From positions 7,055 through 71,054 of the forward strand of contig JBLHNB010000017.1 in assembly GCA_047621305.1 (NCBI GenBank): a stretch of 64,000 nucleotides of DNA. Direction: 5' to 3'. Position numbers and translations under genes: made by a program. Shown here one piece after another: positions 9,016 through 17,107 of this stretch (position 1 is the stretch's first letter; each line of letters begins with the position of its first letter). The notes beneath the pieces are model-generated. The model ran no database searches and had not been told where the DNA came from. It saw nothing but the letters and a program-made list of their open reading frames with translations. The DNA comes from Colwellia_A sp047621305. GTDB taxonomy: Bacteria > Pseudomonadota > Gammaproteobacteria > Enterobacterales > Alteromonadaceae.

Positions 9016-12000
9016 CTATTTCATATTTTCAAGTAACTGTTGAGCATCTAGCTGCTGTTGTGCATCTCCAGAGTTAGCGACATCCATTAAGATAACTTCA
9101 GCATTTTCATTATCACCTATTTCAATATAAACTTTTGCAAGGTCAAGCTTCGCCGCAATACCATTATCATCATCGATATCATCTTGCCCCATATCACCAA
9201 TAAATTCAGGGAATTCATCCAACCCAACATCTATATTGCTTTTATTATAGGGTTCTTCTGAAGAAGTACCTTCAAAGCTTTCTGATAGTAGCGAATCAAC
9301 AGAAATAAAATCGTCTATATCTTCGTTTTCACCTTCAACGCCAACATTCTCTTCAACAATAAGATCATCACCAATATCAAGATCTTCACTCAGGTTATAA
9401 TCATCAGCATCAGATGAGCTAGACTCTTCTTCTATATTCGCTAATAATTCATCAAAATCTAAGCTATCAAGCTCTTTTATATCTTCAATTTCATTCGCTT
9501 CAGCAACTTGCTCTTTTCTTTCACTATCATCTGCTAATAAATCAGCCAATACATTACTATCGGTAAAATCAGGTGATAGCTCTATTGGATCTTCTGATTC
9601 TTTGTCATCATTAAGCAGCTGAGTCAGTGTTGACTCATCAAAATCATGACTCAATTCAGTTATTGTTTCATCATCAATTTGTTGATTTGCTAACGATTTA
9701 GCGTCAGCAGTAGAGTCTTCACTTTCTAAAAGACTGTCTCCAATATCTAACATCGGATCTTCTTGTATTTCTTGCTCTTGATTAACTTCTGAAATTAGTG
9801 CATCAATATCAAGATCATCATCGATTGCATCTTCTATTGAATCTTCTATTGAATCTTCTATTGAATCTTCTATTGAATCTTCTATTGAATCTTCTATTGA
9901 ATCTTCTATTGAATCTTCTATTGTAACTTCATCACTACCCTTATTATTAGCGCCCTCCATCTCTAAAAGTGCATCAATATCTATGTCATTATGTGCATCT
10001 AAAAGCGCATCAATATCTATATCATCAACAGAATCTATTTCAATATCTTCTACTGTTTCAAGAGGCGCTTTAGCCTTAATATCACTAAAATCCATTGATA
10101 AGAAAGGCTCAACGTACTCTTGTGTAAAACTTTCAATTGAGTTCTGATTTTCATTGCTATCATCAGGTACGGGATCTAAGTCAACGTTATCATCAGGAAG
10201 CGAATTTTTCACTTCGGATTGTTCAACATCAAATTCTGAACTTAAGTTGTCGGCGCCTGGCACTGAGCTCAATAAGTCATCAATATCGTCTGGGTCAGTA
10301 ATTTCAACGACTTCAGCCATCTCATCATTGTTATCAGTAGGCGTTACTGTATTTTCATTATTAGCACCATCAGACAGTGAATCCATAAGTGCATCAATAT
10401 CATCGGGATCTGTTAAGTCACCTGATAAATCTTCAGCGACCTTTTCTTGTTCTGCTCCTGGTTCTGCTGCACTGGCTGCAATAAGCTCATCGATATCATC
10501 AGGGTCAGTTAAGTCATCTGATAAATCTTCAGCGACCTCTTCTTGTTCTGGTGCTGCGGCGCTGGCTGCAATAAGTGCATCGACATCATCGGGGTCAGTT
10601 AAGTCACCTGATAAATTTTCAGCGGCCTCTTCTTGTTCTGGTGCTGCTGCACTGGCTGCAATAAGCGCATCGATATCATCAGGGTCGGTTAAATCACCTG
10701 ATAAATCGTCAACGACCTCTTCTGGTTCTGGTGCTGCGGCGCTGGCTGCAATAAGCGCATCGATATCATCAGGGTCAGTTAAGTCACCTGATAAATCTTC
10801 AGCGGCCTCTTCTGGTTCTGGTGCTGCTGCACTGGCTGCAATAAGCGCATCGATATCATCGGGGTCAGTTAAGTCACCTGATAAATCTTCAGCGGCCTCT
10901 TCTCGTTCTGGTTCTGGTGCTGCGGCGCTGGCTGCAATAAGCGCATCGATATCATCAGGGTCGGTTAAATCACCTGATAAATCGTCAACGACCTCTTCTT
11001 GTTCTGGTTCTGGTGCTGCGGCACTGGCTGCAATAAGCGCATCGATATCATCTGGGTCAGTTAAATCACCTGATAAATCTTCAGCGGCCTCTTCAGACTC
11101 TGGTGTAGCCGCACTGTCTGCACTGGCTGCAATAAGCGCATCGATATCATCAGGGTCGGTTAAGTCACCTGATAAATCGTCAGCGGCCTCTTCAGACTCT
11201 GGTGTAGCTGCACTGTCTGCACTGGCTGCAATAAGTGCATCAATATCATCGGGGTCAGTTAAATCACCTGATAAATCTTCAGGTTCTGGTGTAGCTGCAC
11301 TTGCTGCAATGAGTGCATCGATATCATCAGGGTCGGTTAAATCACCTGATAAATCGTCAGCGGCCTCTTCAGGTTCTGGTGTAGCTGCACTGTCTGCACT
11401 TGCTGCAATGAGTGCATCAATATCATCTGGGTCAGTTAAATCACCTGATAAATCGTCAGCGACCTCTTCTGGTTCTGGTGCAGCTGCAATGAGTGCATCA
11501 ATATCATCTGGGTCAGTTAAATCACCTGCTAATTCTTCAGCAACTTCTTCTGGTTCTGGTGCTATTACTTCAGCCGAGTCGTCTTCAGTTAATAAGTCGT
11601 TAAGTAAGTCTTGATCTAGCTCTCCGCCCTCAAGCGCCTCTCCTGGCTCTTCATCTTCTGCTAACAAATCGTTGAGAGAGTCTTGATCTAATTCCCCCCC
11701 TTGAAGAGGATCTTCGTCAATATCATCATCAAAACCTGATAATAACGCGTCCAGATCTCCTTGATTAAGTTCACCTCCTTCTAATACTTCCCCTTCAAGA
11801 GATAAGTCGTCCAAATCATCTAAGTCATCATCAAGATGAATAACATCGTCATCAAGTAAAGCATCTTCGTCGAGTAAGTCATCGCCTAAGGAATCTAAAT
11901 CATCACTATCATCCTCAGCCAAGTCTATCGATAATTCATCATCAAGGGATAACTCTTCATCTAATGACAATTCACTGTCTAATGCTTCCTCTTTTACAGT

Positions 12001-12930
12001 CTCAACCTTTTCAAGCGTAGCTTCTTCACTCGTTTCTTTTTCAACTGACTTTTTATTTTTAACTGTCTTCGTTGATTTTTTACGACGTAGAAAAAGCGCA
12101 ACACCACCTAAAATAATAAGACCAGGAACCGTTGCCATTAATGCAAGCTGTAAAAATCCGCCCTTATTTTCAAGTTCAGCTTGTTCTTGATCAATAAGTC
12201 TTTCTCGCTCTCTAGCCTCCGCTTTGTCCAACAGCGTTTGCTGAAGCGCGATCATGTTATCCATTTGTAACTTTACGTCTTCGCCTTTAGCAACTTCATT
12301 TTGCATGTTGGTAAGCTGTTCATCAAAAGATGACAACTTTTGACGCAATCCTTCATTTTCTTTCAGTATGACTTGCAAACCATCAATAGAGTCTAAAACA
12401 TCATTTTGTATTGTTGTAAGACGTTGTTTCTGTCCATCATTAAACGTTTTAAGCTGTTTATTAATATCAGCTTTAGCGGCATCCAAATCTTTGTTTTTAA
12501 CGGCACGATTATCATTACGATTAGATTTAACACCTTTTGTATCACTCGTTCGATTTTTTTCATCATCTTCAAATTTTTGTTGCGCTAATTCTTTGTTAAT
12601 AAAACGAATAGATTCAATGGGAGGTATTCTTAAATATTGACCGTTGACTAAGTGATTGAGATTCTCATCAACAAAGGCATTTTTATTATTTTCATACAAG
12701 GCTTGCATAACCTGGTAAATAGAAAGATTTGGGTCAGGACGAACATTAACAGCAATGTTCCACAAGGTATCTTTTGAGGTAATAGGACCATATTCGTTGT
12801 AGTAGGTATCTACACTCTTAGGGCCTCGAATGCGAATACCGCCTTCTTGTGCCGATGATATCGATATATTTAAAACAGCAAAGCTGATGATAATAGCCTG
12901 CCACAAGCACAGGCGTAACAATCGTTGCAT
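9016..12930 (-). CDS. fimV: FimV-like polar hub / pilus assembly protein with long acidic repeat region
   Basis: A 1304-residue inner-membrane protein of the FimV/HubP group, which organises the cell pole and supports type IV pilus function. In order: a signal sequence (about 1-27); a FimV N-terminal domain with LysM-like segment (about 30-110, GPITSKDTLWNIA and LVNGQYLRIPP); a coiled coil (about 165-245); one membrane helix (about 260-283, then RRKK); and a very long acidic cytoplasmic region. That region holds 13 copies of DLTDPDD plus a degenerate 14th, and a run of SIED units. The protein closes with the short TPR-like FimV C-terminal domain (KLDLAKVYIEIGDNENAEVIL). It lies downstream of asd as in many gammaproteobacteria. 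A long antisense open frame here is a by-product of the repeats. Confidence 0.92.
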   Translation of the reverse strand: MQRLLRLCLWQAIIISFAVLNISISSAQEGGIRIRGPKSVDTYYNEYGPITSKDTLWNIAVNVRPDPNLSIYQVMQALYENNKNAFVDENLNHLVNGQYLRIPPIESIRFINKELAQQKFEDDEKNRTSDTKGVKSNRNDNRAVKNKDLDAAKADINKQLKTFNDGQKQRLTTIQNDVLDSIDGLQVILKENEGLRQKLSSFDEQLTNMQNEVAKGEDVKLQMDNMIALQQTLLDKAEARERERLIDQEQAELENKGGFLQLALMATVPGLIILGGVALFLRRKKSTKTVKNKKSVEKETSEEATLEKVETVKEEALDSELSLDEELSLDDELSIDLAEDDSDDLDSLGDDLLDEDALLDDDVIHLDDDLDDLDDLSLEGEVLEGGELNQGDLDALLSGFDDDIDEDPLQGGELDQDSLNDLLAEDEEPGEALEGGELDQDLLNDLLTEDDSAEVIAPEPEEVAEELAGDLTDPDDIDALIAAAPEPEEVADDLSGDLTDPDDIDALIAASADSAATPEPEEAADDLSGDLTDPDDIDALIAASAATPEPEDLSGDLTDPDDIDALIAASADSAATPESEEAADDLSGDLTDPDDIDALIAASADSAATPESEEAAEDLSGDLTDPDDIDALIAASAAAPEPEQEEVVDDLSGDLTDPDDIDALIAASAAAPEPEREEAAEDLSGDLTDPDDIDALIAASAAAPEPEEAAEDLSGDLTDPDDIDALIAASAAAPEPEEVVDDLSGDLTDPDDIDALIAASAAAPEQEEAAENLSGDLTDPDDVDALIAASAAAPEQEEVAEDLSDDLTDPDDIDELIAASAAEPGAEQEKVAEDLSGDLTDPDDIDALMDSLSDGANNENTVTPTDNNDEMAEVVEITDPDDIDDLLSSVPGADNLSSEFDVEQSEVKNSLPDDNVDLDPVPDDSNENQNSIESFTQEYVEPFLSMDFSDIKAKAPLETVEDIEIDSVDDIDIDALLDAHNDIDIDALLEMEGANNKGSDEVTIEDSIEDSIEDSIEDSIEDSIEDSIEDSIEDAIDDDLDIDALISEVNQEQEIQEDPMLDIGDSLLESEDSTADAKSLANQQIDDETITELSHDFDESTLTQLLNDDKESEDPIELSPDFTDSNVLADLLADDSERKEQVAEANEIEDIKELDSLDFDELLANIEEESSSSDADDYNLSEDLDIGDDLIVEENVGVEGENEDIDDFISVDSLLSESFEGTSSEEPYNKSNIDVGLDEFPEFIGDMGQDDIDDDNGIAAKLDLAKVYIEIGDNENAEVILMDVANSGDAQQQLDAQQLLENMK
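9832..9927 (-). repeat. 12-base tandem repeat coding (SIED)n inside fimV
   Basis: The unit ATTGAATCTTCT (plus strand) is repeated without change about seven times, coding seven successive SIED tetrapeptides flanked by TIED and AIDD. Perfect copies in coding DNA suggest recent slippage; each change keeps the frame. Confidence 0.85.
10380..11570 (-). repeat. Long imperfect tandem array coding the DLTDPDDIDALIAAS repeats of fimV
   Basis: Thirteen units centred on DLTDPDDIDALI, spaced by variable Ala/Glu/Pro linkers (for example AAPEPEEAAEDLSG), fill about 1.2 kb. Units are roughly 75-105 bases long and differ mainly in linker length and synonymous changes. The array is in frame throughout. Confidence 0.9.
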
Positions 12931-13136
12931 TACAAATTTCCTATTTACAATTAAGAGTGCCGTTAGATTGGCGTATTCAAACCACTGGAAATTAAAGCAA
13001 AATTTATTCCAACTGTATTATTTATTCAATTCAAGCAAAAAAATAAGCGTAAAGGTTAATGTTTTACATGGGTATAATATCAATATCACATCAAAATATT
13101 CATATTTTTTTATTTTTTTTTATAATATCTAAAAAT

Positions 13137-13170
13137 AAAAAACTCGCCGTTAACTTTAACGGCGAGTTTT
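13137..13170 (-). terminator. Rho-independent terminator after asd
   Basis: AACTCGCCGTTAA pairs with TTAACGGCGAGTT around a short loop, with A/T runs outside. It sits about 40 bases past the asd stop, separating asd from fimV. The interval 12931-13136 upstream of fimV is very AT-rich and should contain its promoter; no gene is seen there. Confidence 0.8.
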
Positions 13171-13211
13171 AGTTTTTCTTTAATAAATCTTAGTGTTAGC
13201 TAAGATTTACG

Positions 13212-14231
13212 CTAAGATAAATAGTCTTTTATTAACAATTCTGCAATTTGAATACTATTGGTTGCGGCGCCTTTACGAACATTATCAGCAACAATCCACA
13301 TATTAATACCACAGTTATGACTTATATCGTCACGAATACGGCCAACATAAGTCGCATCTTTACCACTAGCATCACCTATTTGTGTTGGAAAATCCTCATC
13401 ATTTGCACAAACAACAATACCTTCTGCTTGGCTCAATAACTCTTTCACTTCTTCAGCTGAAATAGGTGAATTAGTTTCAATATGAAGTGATTCGCCGTGA
13501 CCAAAAAATACCGGTACACGAACCGCGGTAGGGTTAACAAGTACATTTTCATCACCCAAAATTTTCTTGGTCTCCCAAACCATTTTCATTTCTTCTTTGG
13601 TATAACCATTTTCAAGAAAAACATCAATTTGTGGAATAACGTTGAAAGCAATTTGGCGAGAAAAATGTTTTGTTTCTACCGGCTTACCACTTAATAAATC
13701 AGCTGTTTGTTTGGCTAATTCATCCATTGCCGCTTTACCGCCACCAGAAACAGATTGGTAAGTACAAACATTTACGCGTGAAATACCTACAGCGTCATAA
13801 ATTGGTTTTAACGCCACCAACATTTGAATAGTGGAACAGTTTGGGTTAGCAATGATATTACGATTGCGATAGTCAGCCAAAGCTTCAGGGTTAACTTCAG
13901 GTACAATCAATGGGATATCCGCGTCATAACGAAATTCAGAGGTATTATCAATAACAATACATCCCGCATCCGCAGCAATGGGAGCGAACTTAGCTGAAAT
14001 GTCACCTCCTGCAGAGAAAAAACCGATTTGAGCTTGGCTAAAATCAAATAAATCAGCATCAAGTACTTCAATACTTTCACCGTTAAAATCAATAAATTCA
14101 CCGGCTGAGCGAGCACTCGCCAGTGGATATAATTTATTAACAGGAAAGTCTCTTTCTTCAAGAATTTCAATTATAGTTTTGCCTACTAGACCCGTTGCGC
14201 CAAGTACGCAAACATCAAATTTCTGTGCCAT
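13212..14231 (-). CDS. asd: Aspartate-semialdehyde dehydrogenase
   Basis: Reduces aspartyl phosphate to aspartate semialdehyde with NADPH, the branch step to lysine/diaminopimelate, threonine and methionine. From the ATG at 14231 (GAGAGGA just upstream) it is 339 residues; the longer open frame from 14270 would overlap pdxB. The nucleotide motif GATGLVG is at residues 11-17, and the active-site cysteine is C132 in NPNCSTIQM. Later motifs include SVSGGGKAA, RVPVFFGHGESLHIET and NSIQIAELL. The cysteine suggests a working enzyme rather than an inactive Usg paralogue, which occupies this position after pdxB in E. coli. The gap to pdxB is only 13 bases. Confidence 0.92.
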   Translation of the reverse strand: MAQKFDVCVLGATGLVGKTIIEILEERDFPVNKLYPLASARSAGEFIDFNGESIEVLDADLFDFSQAQIGFFSAGGDISAKFAPIAADAGCIVIDNTSEFRYDADIPLIVPEVNPEALADYRNRNIIANPNCSTIQMLVALKPIYDAVGISRVNVCTYQSVSGGGKAAMDELAKQTADLLSGKPVETKHFSRQIAFNVIPQIDVFLENGYTKEEMKMVWETKKILGDENVLVNPTAVRVPVFFGHGESLHIETNSPISAEEVKELLSQAEGIVVCANDEDFPTQIGDASGKDATYVGRIRDDISHNCGINMWIVADNVRKGAATNSIQIAELLIKDYLS

Positions 14232-14244
14232 GATCCTCTCTCTT

Positions 14245-15387
14245 TTATATGGACGTTTTACTAAAGCCAAGTCGATGTGCTACATCGTCTTGAGCTTGAT
14301 TTTTTATTGCTACGGTTATAGCCGAAAATTCCCTGCGAGCCGGGTATGTTTTACGAATATTATCGAAGCTTTGAGCGGTTAATTGCTGGCGATCTATCTT
14401 TTGTCGAAATATAGCATCGTCACGCCTAACATCGTAAACCATTTTCACCAGCTGGTTGAGTAGTATTTCATTAAAATCTTGTTTTATTTCAATGTAATCA
14501 ATTTGAGCACTAGGGAGAAACTGACTTAACTGCTTTTCAGGGGCGATATTAAGCGTTTTACATAATGCCTGATAGAGCATTTCAGTGCCACGAGCTTTTC
14601 CTTCTAAGCTATAACCAGCAATATGAGCACTAGCAATATCTGTATAATCTATTAAATCTATAAGGATGTTCGGCTCATTTTCCCAAACATCTAAAATAAT
14701 CTTTGTTTTTAACCCCTGCTTCTTTAAATTTAGTAAGCATTGATTATCAATAACTTCACCACGACAGGCATTAATAAGTATTTGACTGTCTTTTAAACAA
14801 CCCAAGCGTTGTTCATTTAATAAATGATAGGTTGCATGTTCCCCCTTGGTGGTAATTGGTACATGTAGTGAAATCACATCGCACTTTAAAACATCATCCA
14901 GCGTTGAAAATTGACGACTATCATCACTTTCCTCTACAAGTAGGGGATCACACAATAAATAGTTAATACCTAAAGCATCGAGCTTTTCAGTTAATTTTGT
15001 TCCTGTATTACCTGCTCCTACAATACCGACCGTTAATGAGAATAAATCAATCAGGTAACGTTCGCTCATAATCACCAGCGCACTCATAACATATTCTGCA
15101 ACTGAAATAGCATTACACCCAGGTGCTGAACTAAAGGTGATATTTCGATTTGTTAAATAAGTTTGGTCGATATGGTCGACACCAATCGTCGCGGTACCGA
15201 CAAATTTGCAATTATTATTTTGTTGGAGTAACGCTTTGTTTACTTTAGTGATCGAACGAACCAATAACACATCAGCATCTTTAACTTGTTCAGCACTTAC
15301 GTCTCGACCAGAAAAAGGCTGTAGTTGCCCTAAATCACCAAAAAATTCTTTGGCAAATGGCATGTTTTCATCATAGTAAATTTTCAT
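14245..15387 (-). CDS. pdxB: Erythronate-4-phosphate dehydrogenase
   Basis: Oxidises 4-phosphoerythronate in the pyridoxal phosphate pathway. The 380-residue protein begins MKIYYDENMPFAKEFFGDLG as in PdxB. It has the D-2-hydroxyacid dehydrogenase pattern: substrate-binding start, GTATIGVDHID at about residue 82, the nucleotide motif GIVGAGNTG at about 124, then CRGEVID with the catalytic Arg, and HIAGYSLEGKARGT with the catalytic His. The C-terminal PdxB dimerisation domain (about 290-380) is present. It is in operon with asd and fimV, the usual order in the class. Confidence 0.93.
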   Translation of the reverse strand: MKIYYDENMPFAKEFFGDLGQLQPFSGRDVSAEQVKDADVLLVRSITKVNKALLQQNNNCKFVGTATIGVDHIDQTYLTNRNITFSSAPGCNAISVAEYVMSALVIMSERYLIDLFSLTVGIVGAGNTGTKLTEKLDALGINYLLCDPLLVEESDDSRQFSTLDDVLKCDVISLHVPITTKGEHATYHLLNEQRLGCLKDSQILINACRGEVIDNQCLLNLKKQGLKTKIILDVWENEPNILIDLIDYTDIASAHIAGYSLEGKARGTEMLYQALCKTLNIAPEKQLSQFLPSAQIDYIEIKQDFNEILLNQLVKMVYDVRRDDAIFRQKIDRQQLTAQSFDNIRKTYPARREFSAITVAIKNQAQDDVAHRLGFSKTSI

Positions 15388-15591
15388 ATAGCGATTAAGA
15401 GGTGATTGACGTTGAACAATAGTCTGTCAATTATACGAGGCTAAATAGTGAGTTACAATCTAGATAAGGCGTAAATAATATAAAAAATTACCACGCTGAT
15501 GCTAGCTCTATTTAAAAAGAGTCTAATACCGTCTTTAGTCACTGTCCTATTTCATATTTTTGACTGGTAAAAAATGAACGGTTGTTCTAAT

Positions 15592-15640
15592 AAAAAACCC
15601 CAAAGTGACCTTACGTACATCACGGTAAGTCACTATTGGG
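15592..15640 (-). terminator. Rho-independent terminator after fabB
   Basis: CCCCAAAGTGACCTTACGT (15598-15616) pairs with ACGGTAAGTCACTATTGGG (15622-15640). On the minus strand the stem is followed by a T run (15592-15597). The rest of 15388-15703 holds no gene. Confidence 0.75.
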
Positions 15641-15703
15641 ATTCTTATTTATGGTTAAAAAACGCAAACCGTTACAGCTAAACGTTATTTAAAACATGAC
15701 ATT

Positions 15704-16915
15704 TTATTTATATTTCTTCATCACTAAAGTAGCGTTAGTGCCACCAAAACCAAAGCTATTCGACATAATTAAATTTAATTCGACATCACGTTTTTCAGTA
15801 ACGATATCAAGTCCCTCAGCTTTCTCGTCTAAGGTTTCAATATTAATTGAAGGCGCAACAAAGCTATGTTCCATCATTAATATTGAATAAATAGCTTCAT
15901 GAACGCCCGCAGCGCCAAGGGCATGACCTGTCATTGCTTTTGTTGCGCTGATTGCTGGTGACTTTTTACCAAAAACTTCTTGAATTGCACCCAGTTCTTT
16001 CACGTCTCCAACAGGCGTTGATGTACCATGAGTATTTAAGTAATCAACCTCACCTTCAACACCGACCATTGCTTGTTGCATACAACGAACCGCACCTTCA
16101 CCGCTCGGGGCTACCATATCATAGCCATCAGATGTTGCACCGTAGCCAACAATTTCAGCATATATATGAGCACCACGTGCTAGTGCATGTTCTAATTCTT
16201 CAACAACAACCATACCGCCGCCGCCAGAAATAACAAAACCATCACGGTTTGCATCATAAGTACGAGAAGCCTGTTCTGGCGTATCATTGTATTTTGATGA
16301 CAACGCGCCCATACCATCAAACATCATCGCCAGAGACCAATCGACTTCTTCACCACCACCAGCAAAAACAATATCTTGTTTACCTAGTTGAATTAATTCA
16401 GCAGCATGACCAATACAGTGAGCACTCGTTGCACATGCTGAACTCATTGAATAGTTAACACCTAAAATTTTAAAAGGTGTCGCTAAACATGCTGAACATG
16501 TACTCGACATTGTTTTTGGTACCGCGTAAGGACCCACACGACGAATGCCTTTTTCACGCAAGGTATCAGCTGAAGCCACGACATTGTAAGACGAGGCACC
16601 ACCAGAACCAGCCACAATTCCTGTGCGGTAATTTGAAACTTGCTCATCTGTTAACTTAGCGTCATCTATTGCTTCTTGCATCGCTATATATGCATAAGCT
16701 GCCGCATCGCCCATAAAACGCATGGCTTTACGATCGATATGATCTTTAGTTTCAATGTTTGGTTTACCCCAAACCTGGCTGCGTAAACCCATTTCTGCAA
16801 AGCTTTCTGCATGAGAAATACCTGAGCGCCCTGACTTTAACGAAGCTAAAACTTCTTCGGCATTATTACCAATGCTCGAAACTATACCTAATCCGCTGAT
16901 CACTACACGTTTCAT
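15704..16915 (-). CDS. fabB: 3-oxoacyl-[acyl-carrier-protein] synthase I
   Basis: Condensing enzyme that elongates fatty acids and is needed for unsaturated fatty acid synthesis. The 403 residues have the KAS I/II layout: start MKRVVISGLGIVSSIGNN, nucleophile Cys in SMSSACATSAHCIG (about residue 163), first His in NTHGTSTPVGD, Lys in SATKAMTGHALGAAG with the second His, and the closing SNSFGFGGTNATLV. The spacing and motifs fit FabB rather than FabF. A FabR-like palindrome lies 72 bases upstream. Divergent from mnmC. Confidence 0.93.
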   Translation of the reverse strand: MKRVVISGLGIVSSIGNNAEEVLASLKSGRSGISHAESFAEMGLRSQVWGKPNIETKDHIDRKAMRFMGDAAAYAYIAMQEAIDDAKLTDEQVSNYRTGIVAGSGGASSYNVVASADTLREKGIRRVGPYAVPKTMSSTCSACLATPFKILGVNYSMSSACATSAHCIGHAAELIQLGKQDIVFAGGGEEVDWSLAMMFDGMGALSSKYNDTPEQASRTYDANRDGFVISGGGGMVVVEELEHALARGAHIYAEIVGYGATSDGYDMVAPSGEGAVRCMQQAMVGVEGEVDYLNTHGTSTPVGDVKELGAIQEVFGKKSPAISATKAMTGHALGAAGVHEAIYSILMMEHSFVAPSINIETLDEKAEGLDIVTEKRDVELNLIMSNSFGFGGTNATLVMKKYK

Positions 16916-16986
16916 TTATATAACCATATTAAATTAAAGAATCCGGGCGTATCATACAGACTTTCGCCCCCTAAACTGGTCTGCTG

Positions 16987-17004
16987 AGTGTACACTTGTA
17001 CTCT
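16987..17004. promoter_or_regulatory. Candidate FabR-type operator upstream of fabB
   Basis: AGTGTACACTTGTACTCT is an 18-base near-perfect palindrome (one mismatched pair). It fits the AGCGTACAnnTGTACGCT-like pattern recalled for FabR sites before fabA and fabB. A possible fabB -10 element, TATGAT, reads on the minus strand at 16951-16956, so the site would lie around or just upstream of the -35 region. Confidence 0.6.
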
Positions 17005-17107
17005 GACTTTTTCAAACTCATTACAAATTCGTATTAATTACCTGCGAGTATAGGTAAAATACAAACCTTATATGCTATTTAACTCCCCCTAATTAATGTA
17101 AAAAACT

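Noticed and set aside
10154..11614. 486-residue Ser/Ala-rich open frame antisense to fimV
   Set aside because: It is the mirror of the acidic tandem repeats; the absence of stops follows from the repeat unit. No start signal, domain or plausible composition.
15952..16659. Three consecutive plus-strand open frames rich in His and Gln
   Set aside because: All are antisense to fabB, and their composition is an artefact of the opposite-strand codons.
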